Assembly: GCA_013289605.1 (NCBI GenBank)
Contig: JABCZS010000015.1
Span: forward strand, 1 to 45,397
From: Gammaproteobacteria bacterium
GTDB lineage: Bacteria > Pseudomonadota > Gammaproteobacteria > JABCZS01
Reading direction: 5' to 3'
DNA length: 45,397 nucleotides
How positions within the stretch are numbered: position 1 is the first letter of the stretch; every line of letters begins with the position of its first letter. The notes under the pieces were generated by a model, which was given only the letters and a program-made list of their open reading frames with translations, was not told the DNA's origin and made no database searches. Below, piece by piece: positions 14,946 to 23,864 of the stretch. Both the position numbers and the translations under genes were made by a program.

Positions 14946-16574
14946 ATGATAGTATATCCTGTGTTAGTAATTATAGCTAAGAAGAGTATAACTTTGAGCT
15001 CACAATTAGACCTACGCTTAAAACAACTAGACCTAAAAGCGGTGCAACACACCATTTTAGAAAGCTCTCTAAGTGGGATAGAAAAAGAGAATTTACGCGT
15101 GACCCCTCAAGGCCTATTAGCGGCAACCCGTCATCCACAACGTCTAGGCGCTAGTCTGACTCATCCCTTTATCACGACCGATTATGCAGAAAATCTTATC
15201 GAGATTATCACGCCGCCGATGAATAGTGTGCCGCACGTATTAGCGCAATTAGAAAATACTTATCGTTACGTTTATGCCTCTTTAGATACAGAATTACTCT
15301 GGGCACCCAGTATGCCCTGCACTATCGCAAGCCCCAATGAGATCCCTATCGCCCAATACGGCAGCTCACATCGCGGCCGCTTACAAACACTTTATCGAGT
15401 GGGCTTGGGCCACCGTTATGAAAAAAAAATGCAGACGATTGCAGGCATACATTTTAATTTCTCTTTGCCGCTATCGTTTTGGCAAATTTGGCGGGATTTG
15501 TATGCCCCACAGACCTCCTCCTTACAAGCAATGATTGATGAGGCTTATTTGGGCTTATTACGGAATTTTTTCCGCTACGGTTGGCTGATTGATTATTTAT
15601 TCGGCGCCTCCTGTGCCATCGATCATACCTTTGTCTCCGGCAGAAACGTACCCGGATTAGTGCCTTATAAACAACAGAGTTTTTATGCTCCTTTTGCTTG
15701 TTCACTGCGAATGAGCGATTTGGGCTACCATAACGCGACGCAAAAACAAATAAACATTTCATTTAATTCATTATCGGCTTATTTAAACGATCTGAATGCC
15801 GCAATAAAAACACCTTATCCCCCCTATCAAGCCATTTTTGATAAATTTGGAGAAGACGCACAAATCAGCGCTCATTTATTACAATCTGAGGCGGAATATT
15901 ACGCCCCGGCGCGGCCTAAACGCGTAGTAGAGCCCGGTGAGCGGCAAGCGCATGCTTTGCTGCGCGCTGGAATAGAATATTTGGAAATTCGCACCTTTGA
16001 TATTAACCCGTATGAGCCTTTAGGCATTACACTGGACCAAATCTATTTTACTGAAGTATTCTTGCTGTATTGTTTATTCACAGACAGTCCGCTCTTTAAA
16101 GACGGGGATTATCAGGCTCTGCTTGCTAATATGCAAACGGTCGTGACTATGGGGCGCAAACCCGATTGTGTATTAAAAAACCCCAACACCCATGAAAATA
16201 GTTTACTCCAAGACGCGTTAAGTGCCCTATTCCAAGAGTTGTATAAAATTGCTGATTTTCTTGATAGCCGTAGCTTAGAGCGGCGTTATCATCAAGCCTT
16301 GGATAATATTGCTCAGCGCTTAACTCATCCTGAATTATTACCTTCAGCACAAATGCTAAACGATCTGCTGCATCATTATGACTCCTTTTCGGAACTAGGG
16401 CTTGACTGCTCTGCAAAAATTAAGCAGCATTTTACACGAGCGCCCTTGTCGGATATTCAATTAGCCGAATACCAACAATTGGCGCAAGAGAGTATTCAAA
16501 ATCAAAGCATACTCGAAGCACAACAAACCGGCAGTTTTAAAGCGTATTTAGCCGATTATTTTAAAGAGAAGTAA
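14946..16574 (+). CDS. gshA: Glutamate-cysteine ligase (gamma-glutamylcysteine synthetase)
   Basis: This enzyme catalyses the first step of glutathione synthesis, ATP-dependent ligation of glutamate and cysteine, in the cytoplasm. The sequence shows the gammaproteobacterial (type 1) GshA signatures: SLSGIEKENLRVTPQGLLA (with the substrate-binding E-x-E-N/T-L-R), LTHPFITTDYAENLIEIITPP and YLEIRTFDINPYEP. It has 542 residues from ATG 14946. E. coli GshA has 518, and the first 16 residues (MIVYPVLVIIAKKSIT) look unrelated, so a TTG at 14994 preceded by AAGAAG is the likelier start. It runs one base ahead of pgeF, with which it forms an operon. gshB is not in the window. Confidence 0.93.
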   Translation: MIVYPVLVIIAKKSITLSSQLDLRLKQLDLKAVQHTILESSLSGIEKENLRVTPQGLLAATRHPQRLGASLTHPFITTDYAENLIEIITPPMNSVPHVLAQLENTYRYVYASLDTELLWAPSMPCTIASPNEIPIAQYGSSHRGRLQTLYRVGLGHRYEKKMQTIAGIHFNFSLPLSFWQIWRDLYAPQTSSLQAMIDEAYLGLLRNFFRYGWLIDYLFGASCAIDHTFVSGRNVPGLVPYKQQSFYAPFACSLRMSDLGYHNATQKQINISFNSLSAYLNDLNAAIKTPYPPYQAIFDKFGEDAQISAHLLQSEAEYYAPARPKRVVEPGERQAHALLRAGIEYLEIRTFDINPYEPLGITLDQIYFTEVFLLYCLFTDSPLFKDGDYQALLANMQTVVTMGRKPDCVLKNPNTHENSLLQDALSALFQELYKIADFLDSRSLERRYHQALDNIAQRLTHPELLPSAQMLNDLLHHYDSFSELGLDCSAKIKQHFTRAPLSDIQLAEYQQLAQESIQNQSILEAQQTGSFKAYLADYFKEK

Positions 16575-16575
16575 C

Positions 16576-17283
16576 ATGATAATCACTCCTAATTGGCCAA
16601 CGCCTGAGGGCATTACAGCTTTAGTGAGCCTGCGTGATAGGGGCAATTTTGCAACGCATGTCGAAGATGATTTAGGCACCGTGCTCGCTAACCGCGAACG
16701 TTTAGCTAAAGAATATCATTTACCCCAAGCTCCTTTTTGGCTGAATCAAATTCATAGCGATAAGGTGATAAAAATTAATGCGCACAGTCCGAATACTATT
16801 CCCGATGCCGATGGCAGCTACACGAATGAAAAAGGTTTAGTCTGCGCAGTATTAACCGCAGATTGCCTGCCGGTTTTACTTTGTGATAGACACGGTCAAG
16901 AAATCGCCGCACTGCATGCCGGCTGGCGCGGCGTACTTGCCGATATCATTACCCGCGGCGTGGAATGCTTTAGCGCAGCGCGGCACGATATTTATGCTTG
17001 GCTCGGGCCAGCCATAGGCCCACAAGCCTTTGAAGTGGGCCCTGAAGTGTATCAAGCGTTTCTTGATGTGCATAGTGATGCGGCCACAACGTTTAGTCCT
17101 AGCGCAAAACCTGGACATTATTATTTAGATATTTATGCATTGGCTAAGCAATATTTGCAGCGCGCAGGCATTAAACATATTTACGGCGGCGATTATTGTA
17201 CGTATACCGATACGGAGCAATTTTTTTCGTATCGCCGTGAAGGAAAAACAGGACGTATGGTCAGTTTGATTTGGAGATCTTAA
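16576..17283 (+). CDS. pgeF: Purine nucleoside phosphorylase / laccase-domain YfiH family
   Basis: This 235-aa member of the YfiH (Cu-oxidase_4) family shows the metal/substrate residues His 60 in LNQIHSDKV, Cys 97 in TADCLPVLLCD and His 114 in ALHAGWRGV. Family members act as purine nucleoside phosphorylases, and in E. coli PgeF (YfiH) removes misincorporated L-Ser from the peptidoglycan stem. It starts one base after the gshA stop with its ribosome binding site inside the gshA end, so the two are cotranscribed. Confidence 0.88.
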   Translation: MIITPNWPTPEGITALVSLRDRGNFATHVEDDLGTVLANRERLAKEYHLPQAPFWLNQIHSDKVIKINAHSPNTIPDADGSYTNEKGLVCAVLTADCLPVLLCDRHGQEIAALHAGWRGVLADIITRGVECFSAARHDIYAWLGPAIGPQAFEVGPEVYQAFLDVHSDAATTFSPSAKPGHYYLDIYALAKQYLQRAGIKHIYGGDYCTYTDTEQFFSYRREGKTGRMVSLIWRS

Positions 17284-17316
17284 CAGACTGCATTTTTAAA
17301 GATTAATTATATAGAC

Positions 17317-17817
17317 TTACTGCCCCCGGCGTAAGGTCTCTTCCAATAATTCCACTACGGTTTTAAACTCCTGCTTATTCTCTTCATTTAATCCCATTAA
17401 GGTTTTATGAGCCGTGAGTGAGCGGGCAGTTTGAATATCTTGGGGCTCGGTGGGGACAATGAGCTCGAGTAAATCATGAGGGAGGGGCGCCTTCGTTGTA
17501 AATTCAAATAATTGATCCAAACCCATAGACAATAACACTTGCTTTAAATCATTGTCTTGACAATAAAGCTGTGGCGTATGATGGCTTATTTTTTTATACT
17601 GCAGCGCAATTTGCGCCAGCAAACCTAATGCCGTGCTATCGAGCAAAGTGGTTTCACTCAAATCGACTAATAAAGTCTGCATGGGTTGTTTCGGCAAATA
17701 TTTCTTTAAGAAAAATTCTAAAGGACCACATTGATTAAAGCGCAACGATCCGCTAATTTTTAAGATTGTAGTCTCGCCTTCTATCCCATAATAAATATGT
17801 GCAAAAGATTCACTCAT
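17317..17817 (-). CDS. STAS-domain anti-sigma-factor antagonist-like protein
   Basis: The first 100 of 166 residues form a STAS domain with TTILKISGSLRF and LLVDLSETTLLDSTALGLL. Ser 61 in D-S-T-A-L-G is the position phosphorylated in SpoIIAA/RsbV-type proteins. A C-terminal helical extension (about 120-166) with LMGLNEENKQEFKTVVELLEE is unusual and may bind a partner. Its ATG overlaps the stop of the upstream response regulator/PP2C phosphatase gene (ATGA), so the pair is translationally coupled. The obvious inference is that the phosphatase dephosphorylates Ser 61 in a partner-switching cascade. No kinase (RsbW-like) is encoded nearby. Confidence 0.8.
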   Translation of the reverse strand: MSESFAHIYYGIEGETTILKISGSLRFNQCGPLEFFLKKYLPKQPMQTLLVDLSETTLLDSTALGLLAQIALQYKKISHHTPQLYCQDNDLKQVLLSMGLDQLFEFTTKAPLPHDLLELIVPTEPQDIQTARSLTAHKTLMGLNEENKQEFKTVVELLEETLRRGQ

Positions 17818-19007
17818 TTGGATACCATTAATAAAGTAATGTCATCAGGAAGCGTCTGCATAGCCTCTGGAATCAATTGTGCGAGCGCTGCACGAATAGT
17901 CATTCCAGGATGCTGTACAAAAAAATCCGCTAAGAAACTTTGTTTTTCTTCCAATGTCGGCTGTGGCAATACTTCTAAAATACCGTCAGATAATAAAATC
18001 AACGTATTACCCGCTGTAAACGGCACACTTTGCGCGCCCCATTGTTGCTCGGGCACTAAACCTAAGGCCATGCCCTTGTGAGATAAAAATTGAGCGCGTC
18101 CTTCGCTTATTAAAAAAGGCGGCGGCAATAAACCGGATGAACAATATTTGAGCTCACCCTTATTTTTATCGATTACGCCATAAAATAAGGCCACGTGTTT
18201 ACCCAAATTCACTTTGATCAAATGTTCATTTAATGCTGCGAATAATTGCTCAGGCGCAATTACGACTTGACTGTGGTGCTGTTGATATTGCGTGACTTGA
18301 CCATCAATAAAACTTTTACACAAAATGGTAACAAAGGCACTCGATGCACCATGGCCCGATACATCCGCCATATAACAACCAATATAACGATCATCAATCT
18401 GAAAATAATCGACAAAATCACCGCTTAAATATAACGAAGGTAAAATGCGATGACTGAAATGAAGCCCAGCAATATTTTTTTCCTCTGGAGGTAAGAGTTG
18501 TTGCTGAATAATGCGGCCGGCTTGTTGATCCGCTTTTAAAATATTTAAACTTTCTTGCAGTTCGGCATGACTGGTTTCTAATTGCGAGCGATACAGTACA
18601 TTATCATTAAGTAATTGCTTACGCTCTAGGGATCGAAAAATCGCATGCTCTAGCGTTGCCATATCGGCAATCGGTTTGACTAAGTAATCCCATGCGCCTA
18701 ATTGCAAGGCTTGGACGGCATCGCCTATCACCCCCGCCCCTGATACGACAATAAAAGGAATATCGATGGAGAGGGATCGGAGTTGCTCGAGCACTTCAAG
18801 CCCGCCCATCACCGGCATGTGTAAATCACAGATCACTAAATCTGGCGTGTTCTCGCGGATAATTTGCAAACCTTGTTCGCCATTTTCAGCTTCTAATACG
18901 CGATAACCACTGTCTTCCAAAAAAGCCACTAAACTTTCACGTACTAATGGTTCATCATCGATAGATAATATCGTTGCTTTTATTTGAGCCATGTTGGCCT
19001 GCTTCAT
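17814..19007 (-). CDS. Response regulator with PP2C (RsbU/SpoIIE) phosphatase output
   Basis: This 397-aa protein starts with a receiver domain (about residues 10-125; acid pair SIDDEP, phospho-acceptor Asp 61 in ICDLHMPVMGG, Lys in YLVKPI). A coiled-coil linker (about 128-165) follows, then a SpoIIE/RsbU-type PP2C domain (about 185-396) with SLYLSGDFVDYF, MADVSGHGASSAF, ILLSDGILE and the closing LPDDITLLMV, which carry the metal-binding Asp residues. It should dephosphorylate the STAS protein encoded next, under control of an unseen sensor kinase. The start may be ATG 19007 or, with better spacing to CAGG, ATG 18992. It begins 2 bases after mlaA ends, in one operon. Confidence 0.88.
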   Translation of the reverse strand: MKQANMAQIKATILSIDDEPLVRESLVAFLEDSGYRVLEAENGEQGLQIIRENTPDLVICDLHMPVMGGLEVLEQLRSLSIDIPFIVVSGAGVIGDAVQALQLGAWDYLVKPIADMATLEHAIFRSLERKQLLNDNVLYRSQLETSHAELQESLNILKADQQAGRIIQQQLLPPEEKNIAGLHFSHRILPSLYLSGDFVDYFQIDDRYIGCYMADVSGHGASSAFVTILCKSFIDGQVTQYQQHHSQVVIAPEQLFAALNEHLIKVNLGKHVALFYGVIDKNKGELKYCSSGLLPPPFLISEGRAQFLSHKGMALGLVPEQQWGAQSVPFTAGNTLILLSDGILEVLPQPTLEEKQSFLADFFVQHPGMTIRAALAQLIPEAMQTLPDDITLLMVSK

Positions 19008-19009
19008 CC

Positions 19010-19795
19010 TTAATAGACTTCGTGCTCGTTAATTAAATCCTGATCCCAGTCAGTGATATCATTACTCCCTGACAAAGTAACCTTACGCCGTTGTATATAA
19101 ATATCACGTACAAATGCATATTCGTCAAAGGCAGATTCTAATATATCTTCTTGCTCTAGGTAAGTGGAACGTACATGCAGCGCATATAAACTAAAGGCAG
19201 CAATTTGTACTTCATAAGAGGCAAAATCCCAGACGCTTAAAAAATAATCCACGGTTTTACCCGGTATGCCATCACGTACCGTTGTAGGCCCTAAGATAGG
19301 CAACACTAAATATTGTGAACGCTTCACACCCCAGGTGTAGAGGGTCTGGCCAAAATCAGCTTGTTCTTTTTCTATTCCCATCTTAGTCGCGACATCAAAT
19401 AAACCCAAAACGCCTAGGGTGGTATTAACGGTTAAACGGGCCAAAGTATTTCCGGCATCATTAAACTTCGCTTGCAGGACTTTATTGGCAAATACAGAGA
19501 CGTCTTCAATATTGGTAAAAAAATTGCCTACACTGTTGCGCACAGGGGCAGGCGTAACCGCCTGGTAACCTTCGGCTAAAGGTTTAACCACCACCTTATC
19601 TACGCCTTTGTTAAAGGCATACATGGTACGATTAAAAGGCTCGAGGGGATCTGTGATTAATGGTTTTTTCGCAATGGTTTTTGCTTGTTCAGACGTTGCT
19701 GTGCTCGCGCATCCCGATAGGCCAAAAGCCAATAGTAAGATTGTAGCCCACTGGCTAATTCTATAAATAAGGGAGGCTGAGTTCATAATTTTCAC
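19010..19795 (-). CDS. mlaA: MlaA (VacJ) outer-membrane lipoprotein
   Basis: MlaA extracts mislocalised phospholipids from the outer leaflet of the outer membrane and hands them to MlaC. The 261-aa protein has a lipoprotein signal with lipobox GLSGC (Cys 29) and the family core: DPLEPFNRTMYAFNKGVDK, then VRNSVGNFFTNIEDVSVFANKVLQ (read in two pieces), DFGQTLYTWGV and YLVLPILGPTTVRDGIG-like text. The first Met pair allows a start at 19795 or 19786. The other mla genes are absent. Placement upstream of the response regulator/PP2C-STAS pair in one operon is unusual and hints at envelope-stress signalling (inference). Confidence 0.9.
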   Translation of the reverse strand: MKIMNSASLIYRISQWATILLLAFGLSGCASTATSEQAKTIAKKPLITDPLEPFNRTMYAFNKGVDKVVVKPLAEGYQAVTPAPVRNSVGNFFTNIEDVSVFANKVLQAKFNDAGNTLARLTVNTTLGVLGLFDVATKMGIEKEQADFGQTLYTWGVKRSQYLVLPILGPTTVRDGIPGKTVDYFLSVWDFASYEVQIAAFSLYALHVRSTYLEQEDILESAFDEYAFVRDIYIQRRKVTLSGSNDITDWDQDLINEHEVY

Positions 19796-19882
19796 TAGTT
19801 GTTAAGCCAACAAATAATACCATTCCTACCTATATTCGGCTAGTACAGTCGAGTTCTATAGTTTTTAAGCCAACTCATAGTG

Positions 19883-20611
19883 TTATAAACCCACTACGCG
19901 CTTTAATTGTTTTATCTCTTGGGGAGATAAATAAACTAAGCGACCTTTATCTAAGGTTTTAGGTAATGAAATAGGGCCAAAGCGAATTCTAATAAGACGA
20001 CTAACTGTCAGCCCCACCGCTTGCCATAGCCTACGCACTTCGCGTTGACGTCCTTCCATAATCACTACGCGATACCAGGTATTTGTTCCCACACTGTGCA
20101 TGGCTTCTATCGTCACAAATTTGGCCTTCAAACCATCGATTAACACGCCATCTAATAGTTGTACGAGTTGTAATTCAGATGGAGTGCCTAACACCCGGAC
20201 GGCATATTCACGTTCAATTTCATAACTCGGATGCATGAGGCGATGCGCTAATTCCCCATTGGTCGTTAGCAGCAATAAACCGGAGGTATTTAAATCCAAA
20301 CGTCCTATTAACACCCATCGCCCTTGTTTAGGTGGGGGTAAGGCACTAAATACATCGACACGGCCTTCGGGATCATGGCGCGTGCAGAGCTCGCCCTCAG
20401 GTTTATGATACAGCAATACCTCATCTTCAGTGCTTTTATTAAATACTACGGGACGATTATCGAGTAAGACAGGATCGCTTAACGTGATCCGTGCACCTAA
20501 TGTCGCTACAATCCCATTGACTTTAACCCGGCCGTCTCGGATCCACTGCTCTATTTCACGCCGAGATCCTAGGCCTTGTTTTGCTAATACTTTTTGAATT
20601 TTTTCTGACAT
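19883..20611 (-). CDS. rluB: 23S rRNA pseudouridine(2605) synthase
   Basis: The 242-aa protein has an N-terminal S4 RNA-binding domain (SEKIQKVLAKQGLGSRREIE, residues 1-50) and a RsuA/RluB-type catalytic domain with Asp 106 in GRLDLNTSGLLLLT. EGRQREVRRLWQAVG is the typical C-terminal motif. It isomerises U2605 of 23S rRNA (E. coli numbering). RluB is preferred over RsuA/RluE from the trpS-scpA-scpB-rluB gene order, which is conserved in gammaproteobacteria. It lacks the long basic tail of E. coli RluB. Confidence 0.9.
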   Translation of the reverse strand: MSEKIQKVLAKQGLGSRREIEQWIRDGRVKVNGIVATLGARITLSDPVLLDNRPVVFNKSTEDEVLLYHKPEGELCTRHDPEGRVDVFSALPPPKQGRWVLIGRLDLNTSGLLLLTTNGELAHRLMHPSYEIEREYAVRVLGTPSELQLVQLLDGVLIDGLKAKFVTIEAMHSVGTNTWYRVVIMEGRQREVRRLWQAVGLTVSRLIRIRFGPISLPKTLDKGRLVYLSPQEIKQLKRVVGL

Positions 20612-20614
20612 GGC

Positions 20615-21301
20615 TTATTGAGCTTCGCTATGTTCAAAAGGCGCGCTCAGCATGAGGGTGGTTGCTTCTGCTGTTTTAATTTCAAGGAACGTGCGCTGCT
20701 CTTCTTCCGGGGACAATTCGGTCATTGCATGTTCAAATTGTAACACTTTTTCAGCTTCATCTGCGGTCGTATCAATTTCTTTGATTGCCATTAAGGTCGG
20801 CAATTCTTCAATGCTGCATAAACCAAAGTAATCTAAAAATTGGGCCGTGGTGGCCATTAACTCAGGACGACCCGGAACATCTCTATGCCCCACAATTTGG
20901 ATCCATTCACGATCCAGTAATGTTTTAATCGTGCCTGGGCTGACGTTCACACCACGCACTTGTTCTATATCACCGCGCGTCACGGGTTGACGGTAGGCGA
21001 TCACGGCTAGCGTTTCCATCAGCGCACGAGAATAGCGCGGCGGCCGCACTTCCCATAAACGACTGACCCAAGGCGCTAAATCCGCACTGACGCGGAAACA
21101 ATAACCACTTGCCAGGTGATGAAGCTGCAAGCCTCTATCCGCATAAAACGCAATGATTTCAGTCAATAGCGCTTTTATTTCTGGGTTGCTCGGCCGTTCT
21201 TCTTCAGTAAAAAGCTGGGCGAGCTCATTGACAGTCAAGGGTTTATCACTGGCAAATAATGCGCCTTCAATAATGCGCAGTTGTTGTTTAGGATCTATCA
21301 T
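20615..21301 (-). CDS. scpB: Segregation and condensation protein B
   Basis: ScpB dimerises and binds ScpA to control the SMC/condensin ring that compacts chromosomes. The sequence contains two winged-helix units with IIEGALFASDKPLTVNELAQ and PRYSRALMETLAVIAYRQPV, then TRGDIEQVRGVNVS and GRPELMATTAQFLDYFGL. I choose ATG 21301 over the TTG at 21310. This start overlaps the end of scpA by 14 bases. The C-terminus is a short acidic tail. The SMC gene is not in the window. Confidence 0.92.
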   Translation of the reverse strand: MIDPKQQLRIIEGALFASDKPLTVNELAQLFTEEERPSNPEIKALLTEIIAFYADRGLQLHHLASGYCFRVSADLAPWVSRLWEVRPPRYSRALMETLAVIAYRQPVTRGDIEQVRGVNVSPGTIKTLLDREWIQIVGHRDVPGRPELMATTAQFLDYFGLCSIEELPTLMAIKEIDTTADEAEKVLQFEHAMTELSPEEEQRTFLEIKTAEATTLMLSAPFEHSEAQ

Positions 21302-22121
21302 CTGATGCAATCGCTCTCACATAAATAGGGGCAAATGGGGCACTCTGTGTTAATTCTAGCATGGCTTCCTTTAATAGCTCTAATAACGCTAAAAAAGTCA
21401 CGATGATTGCTTTACGGCCAAGCTCCGGTTTAAACAACTGGGAAAATTCAATAAACTGCTGGGCATTAATTTGCGAGAGCACTTGGGTCATCGCACCGCG
21501 CACGGTTAAAATCTCTTGCATCACATGATGATGCGACAATTGGTCGGCCCGCACTAACACGGTTTGCAAGGCATGCACTAATTCTTTTAATGTGGCTTGC
21601 GGCATGGCCGTAGGCAATTCCCATTCGGGGATTTGGACGACTGCAGGAAAAACATCACGCTCTAAGCGTGGCAAATTGTCTAAATCCGTTGCGGCTTGTT
21701 TAAACTGTTCATATACCTGCAATTGTCTAATCAGTTGCGAACGCGGGTCGAGTCCTTCCTCTTCCGTTTCTTGCACTGGCGGGCGAGGTAATAAGAGACG
21801 TGATTTAATTTCTGCCAGCGTTGCGGCCATGACTAAATATTCACCGGCCAGCTCCAGGTGAAATTCTTTCATTAACTCCACATAATCCATATATTGACGG
21901 GTAATGTCTGCGATCGGAATATTTAAAATGTCCAGGTTATGGCGTCTGATCAAATACAGTAATAAATCCAGCGGACCTTCAAAAGCGTCTAAAAATACCC
22001 GCAACGCATCGGGTGGAATATAAAGATCATGCGGTAATTCCATGACCGGTTGATCCCAGACCCGCGCAAAAATTTCTGGACTCTGTGCGTCTTCTGGTAA
22101 AACCGCTGCGGCTGTTGTCAT
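21288..22121 (-). CDS. scpA: Segregation and condensation protein A
   Basis: ScpA is the kleisin that bridges the SMC heads. Read from ATG 22121 (277 aa), it shows the family's N-terminal helix bundle with FEGPLDLLLYLIRRHNLDILNIPI and ITRQYMDYVELM, an acidic central region (VQETEEEGLD), and a C-terminal winged helix near VTFLALLELLKEAMLEL. The longer reading to 22235 would run inside trpS and look unrelated, while AGGTG lies correctly before 22121, so the short start is chosen. It begins 14 bases after trpS and overlaps scpB. Confidence 0.92.
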   Translation of the reverse strand: MTTAAAVLPEDAQSPEIFARVWDQPVMELPHDLYIPPDALRVFLDAFEGPLDLLLYLIRRHNLDILNIPIADITRQYMDYVELMKEFHLELAGEYLVMAATLAEIKSRLLLPRPPVQETEEEGLDPRSQLIRQLQVYEQFKQAATDLDNLPRLERDVFPAVVQIPEWELPTAMPQATLKELVHALQTVLVRADQLSHHHVMQEILTVRGAMTQVLSQINAQQFIEFSQLFKPELGRKAIIVTFLALLELLKEAMLELTQSAPFAPIYVRAIASDDRS

Positions 22122-22135
22122 CACTATCACCTGTA

Positions 22136-23149
22136 TTAAAAAGGGTATGCTAAACCCATGACTTCTTTCACTGACGTGAGCGTCTGTTGCGCGGTGACGC
22201 GTGCACGCGCGGCCCCAAGCTCTAGCGCAGCACATACTTTTTCAGGATGCGCTTTTAAATCTGCCATTTTCTCTTGTATCGGCTCCAGCTCTTCATTCAC
22301 AGCCCGAATTAACGGCGCTTTGCATTCTAAGCAACCAATCCCTGCACTTCGACAGCCGGTTTGCACCCACTCTAGGGTCGCTTCATCATTATAGACCTTA
22401 TGTAACGCCCAAACCGGGCAGCGTTCAGGTTCACCCTTATCTGTGCGACGCACACGCGCAGGATCTGTCGGCATGGTTTTAATTTTTTTCTCAACTGTTG
22501 CGGGGGGATCTTCCAACATTATCGTATTGTGATACGACTTGGACATTTTTTGACCATCTAAACCCGGTAATTTCGATGCTTTAGTCAGCAAGGTTTGCGG
22601 CGGAGTGATGATCACGTGATCGTCATCTTTGCCATAAATAAAATTAAACCGTCGCGCCACTTCACGCGCAAATTCTATATGCGGCACTTGATCCTCGCCC
22701 ACGGGCACAAAATCAGCGTTATAAGCAAAAATATCCGCCGCTTGCAATAAAGGGTAACCGAGAAAACCATAGGTGGTCAGATCTTTTTCGGTTAATTTTT
22801 CTTGTTGATCTTTGTAACTCGGCACACGGGTCAGCCACGATAAGGGCGTAACCATCGACAAAAGCAAATGTAACTCTGCATGTTCAGGCAATTTCGATTG
22901 AATAAATAAATGGCTTTTATTGGGATCAATGCCCACCGCTAACCAGGCAATTGCCATATCAAATACATGATGGGCAATAGTGTGCGTTTCATCATAATGG
23001 GTAGTTAACGCATGCCAATCCACAATGCAAAAATAGCATTCATAAGTTTCCTGCAGCTGCAACCAATTCTTCAGCACCCCATGATAATGGCCTAAATGTA
23101 ATCCCCCGGTCGGACGCATCCCAGATAACACGCGCGCTTTTTTAGTCAA
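22136..23149 (-). CDS. trpS: Tryptophan-tRNA ligase
   Basis: This class I aminoacyl-tRNA synthetase charges tRNA-Trp. The nucleotide-binding signatures are GMRPTGGLHLGHYHG (HIGH equivalent HLGH) and GQKMSKSYHNT (KMSKS loop), with the tryptophan-pocket region FCIVDWHALTTHY. I place the start at TTG 23149, which follows GGAGG by seven bases and gives MTKKARVLSGMRPTG (337 aa). The TTG at 23170 would put the ribosome binding site inside the gene. First gene of the trpS-scpA-scpB-rluB operon. Confidence 0.95.
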   Translation of the reverse strand: MTKKARVLSGMRPTGGLHLGHYHGVLKNWLQLQETYECYFCIVDWHALTTHYDETHTIAHHVFDMAIAWLAVGIDPNKSHLFIQSKLPEHAELHLLLSMVTPLSWLTRVPSYKDQQEKLTEKDLTTYGFLGYPLLQAADIFAYNADFVPVGEDQVPHIEFAREVARRFNFIYGKDDDHVIITPPQTLLTKASKLPGLDGQKMSKSYHNTIMLEDPPATVEKKIKTMPTDPARVRRTDKGEPERCPVWALHKVYNDEATLEWVQTGCRSAGIGCLECKAPLIRAVNEELEPIQEKMADLKAHPEKVCAALELGAARARVTAQQTLTSVKEVMGLAYPF

Positions 23150-23200
23150 AGACCAGCCTCCTTCAGTCAAATGAATAGTGTAACGTAAAAGAAATTATAG

Positions 23201-23824
23201 TCATAGAAAATATTCTTCGAACTGCCCTATCCCCTGACGCAATAATCGTGGTTCTTCACCGGTTAAATCAACAACGGTGGTGGGCTCAAGACCGCAGGCG
23301 CCGGCATCAAGAAATACATCCACTTGCTTCATCAAACGATCGGCAATCTCGTCAGGATCACTTAAGGGCAGCTCATCACCGGGTAATTGTAGGGTGCTGC
23401 TTAATAAGGGCGCAGCTAGCTCAGTGAGTAATGCATGGACGACAGTGTGATTAGGGATCCTAAGCCCCAGGGTTTTGCGTTTAGGATCCGAAAGACGCCT
23501 GGGCAATTCCGCACTGCCGGGTAAAATAAACGTGTAGGGACCCGGGGTATATTTTTTTAATAACCGAAAACTAGGATTATTGACTTGGGCATAACGCGCA
23601 AGTTCTGATAAATCGCGACAAATCAGGCTCATCCGATGTTCTTTATCTAATTGCCGGATCATCCTCAGACGATTAAGCGCATCTAGTGCGTCCATCTTAC
23701 AGCCTAGGGCGTAGGTGGCATCGGTAGGATAAATCACTAAACCACCCTTATTGAGGACTTCGACTGCACGGCCGATTTGTCTTGCGGGAGGATGCTCTGG
23801 ATGAACATGAAATCGTTGTATCAT
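23201..23824 (-). CDS. yciO: YciO/YrdC/Sua5-family protein
   Basis: This 207-aa protein carries the YrdC domain seen in threonylcarbamoyl-AMP synthases: AVEVLNKGGLVIYPTDATYALGC, LDKEHRMSLICRDLSELA and YTPGPYTFILPGS. It aligns best with E. coli YciO (MSQFFYIHPDNP) rather than TsaC, through its start MIQRFHVHPEHPP. That start (ATG 23824) is chosen over 23866, which would reach into yciB. YciO can have weak TsaC-like activity, but its cell role is unsettled. Confidence 0.88.
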   Translation of the reverse strand: MIQRFHVHPEHPPARQIGRAVEVLNKGGLVIYPTDATYALGCKMDALDALNRLRMIRQLDKEHRMSLICRDLSELARYAQVNNPSFRLLKKYTPGPYTFILPGSAELPRRLSDPKRKTLGLRIPNHTVVHALLTELAAPLLSSTLQLPGDELPLSDPDEIADRLMKQVDVFLDAGACGLEPTTVVDLTGEEPRLLRQGIGQFEEYFL

Positions 23825-23864
23825 TGTGGTATGATCCTTCAATAAATTGAGCTTAAGGCCTAGC

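Noticed and set aside
22122-22235. N-terminal extension of scpA
   Set aside because: It lies inside trpS, has no similarity to ScpA, and a good ribosome binding site precedes the internal ATG at 22121.
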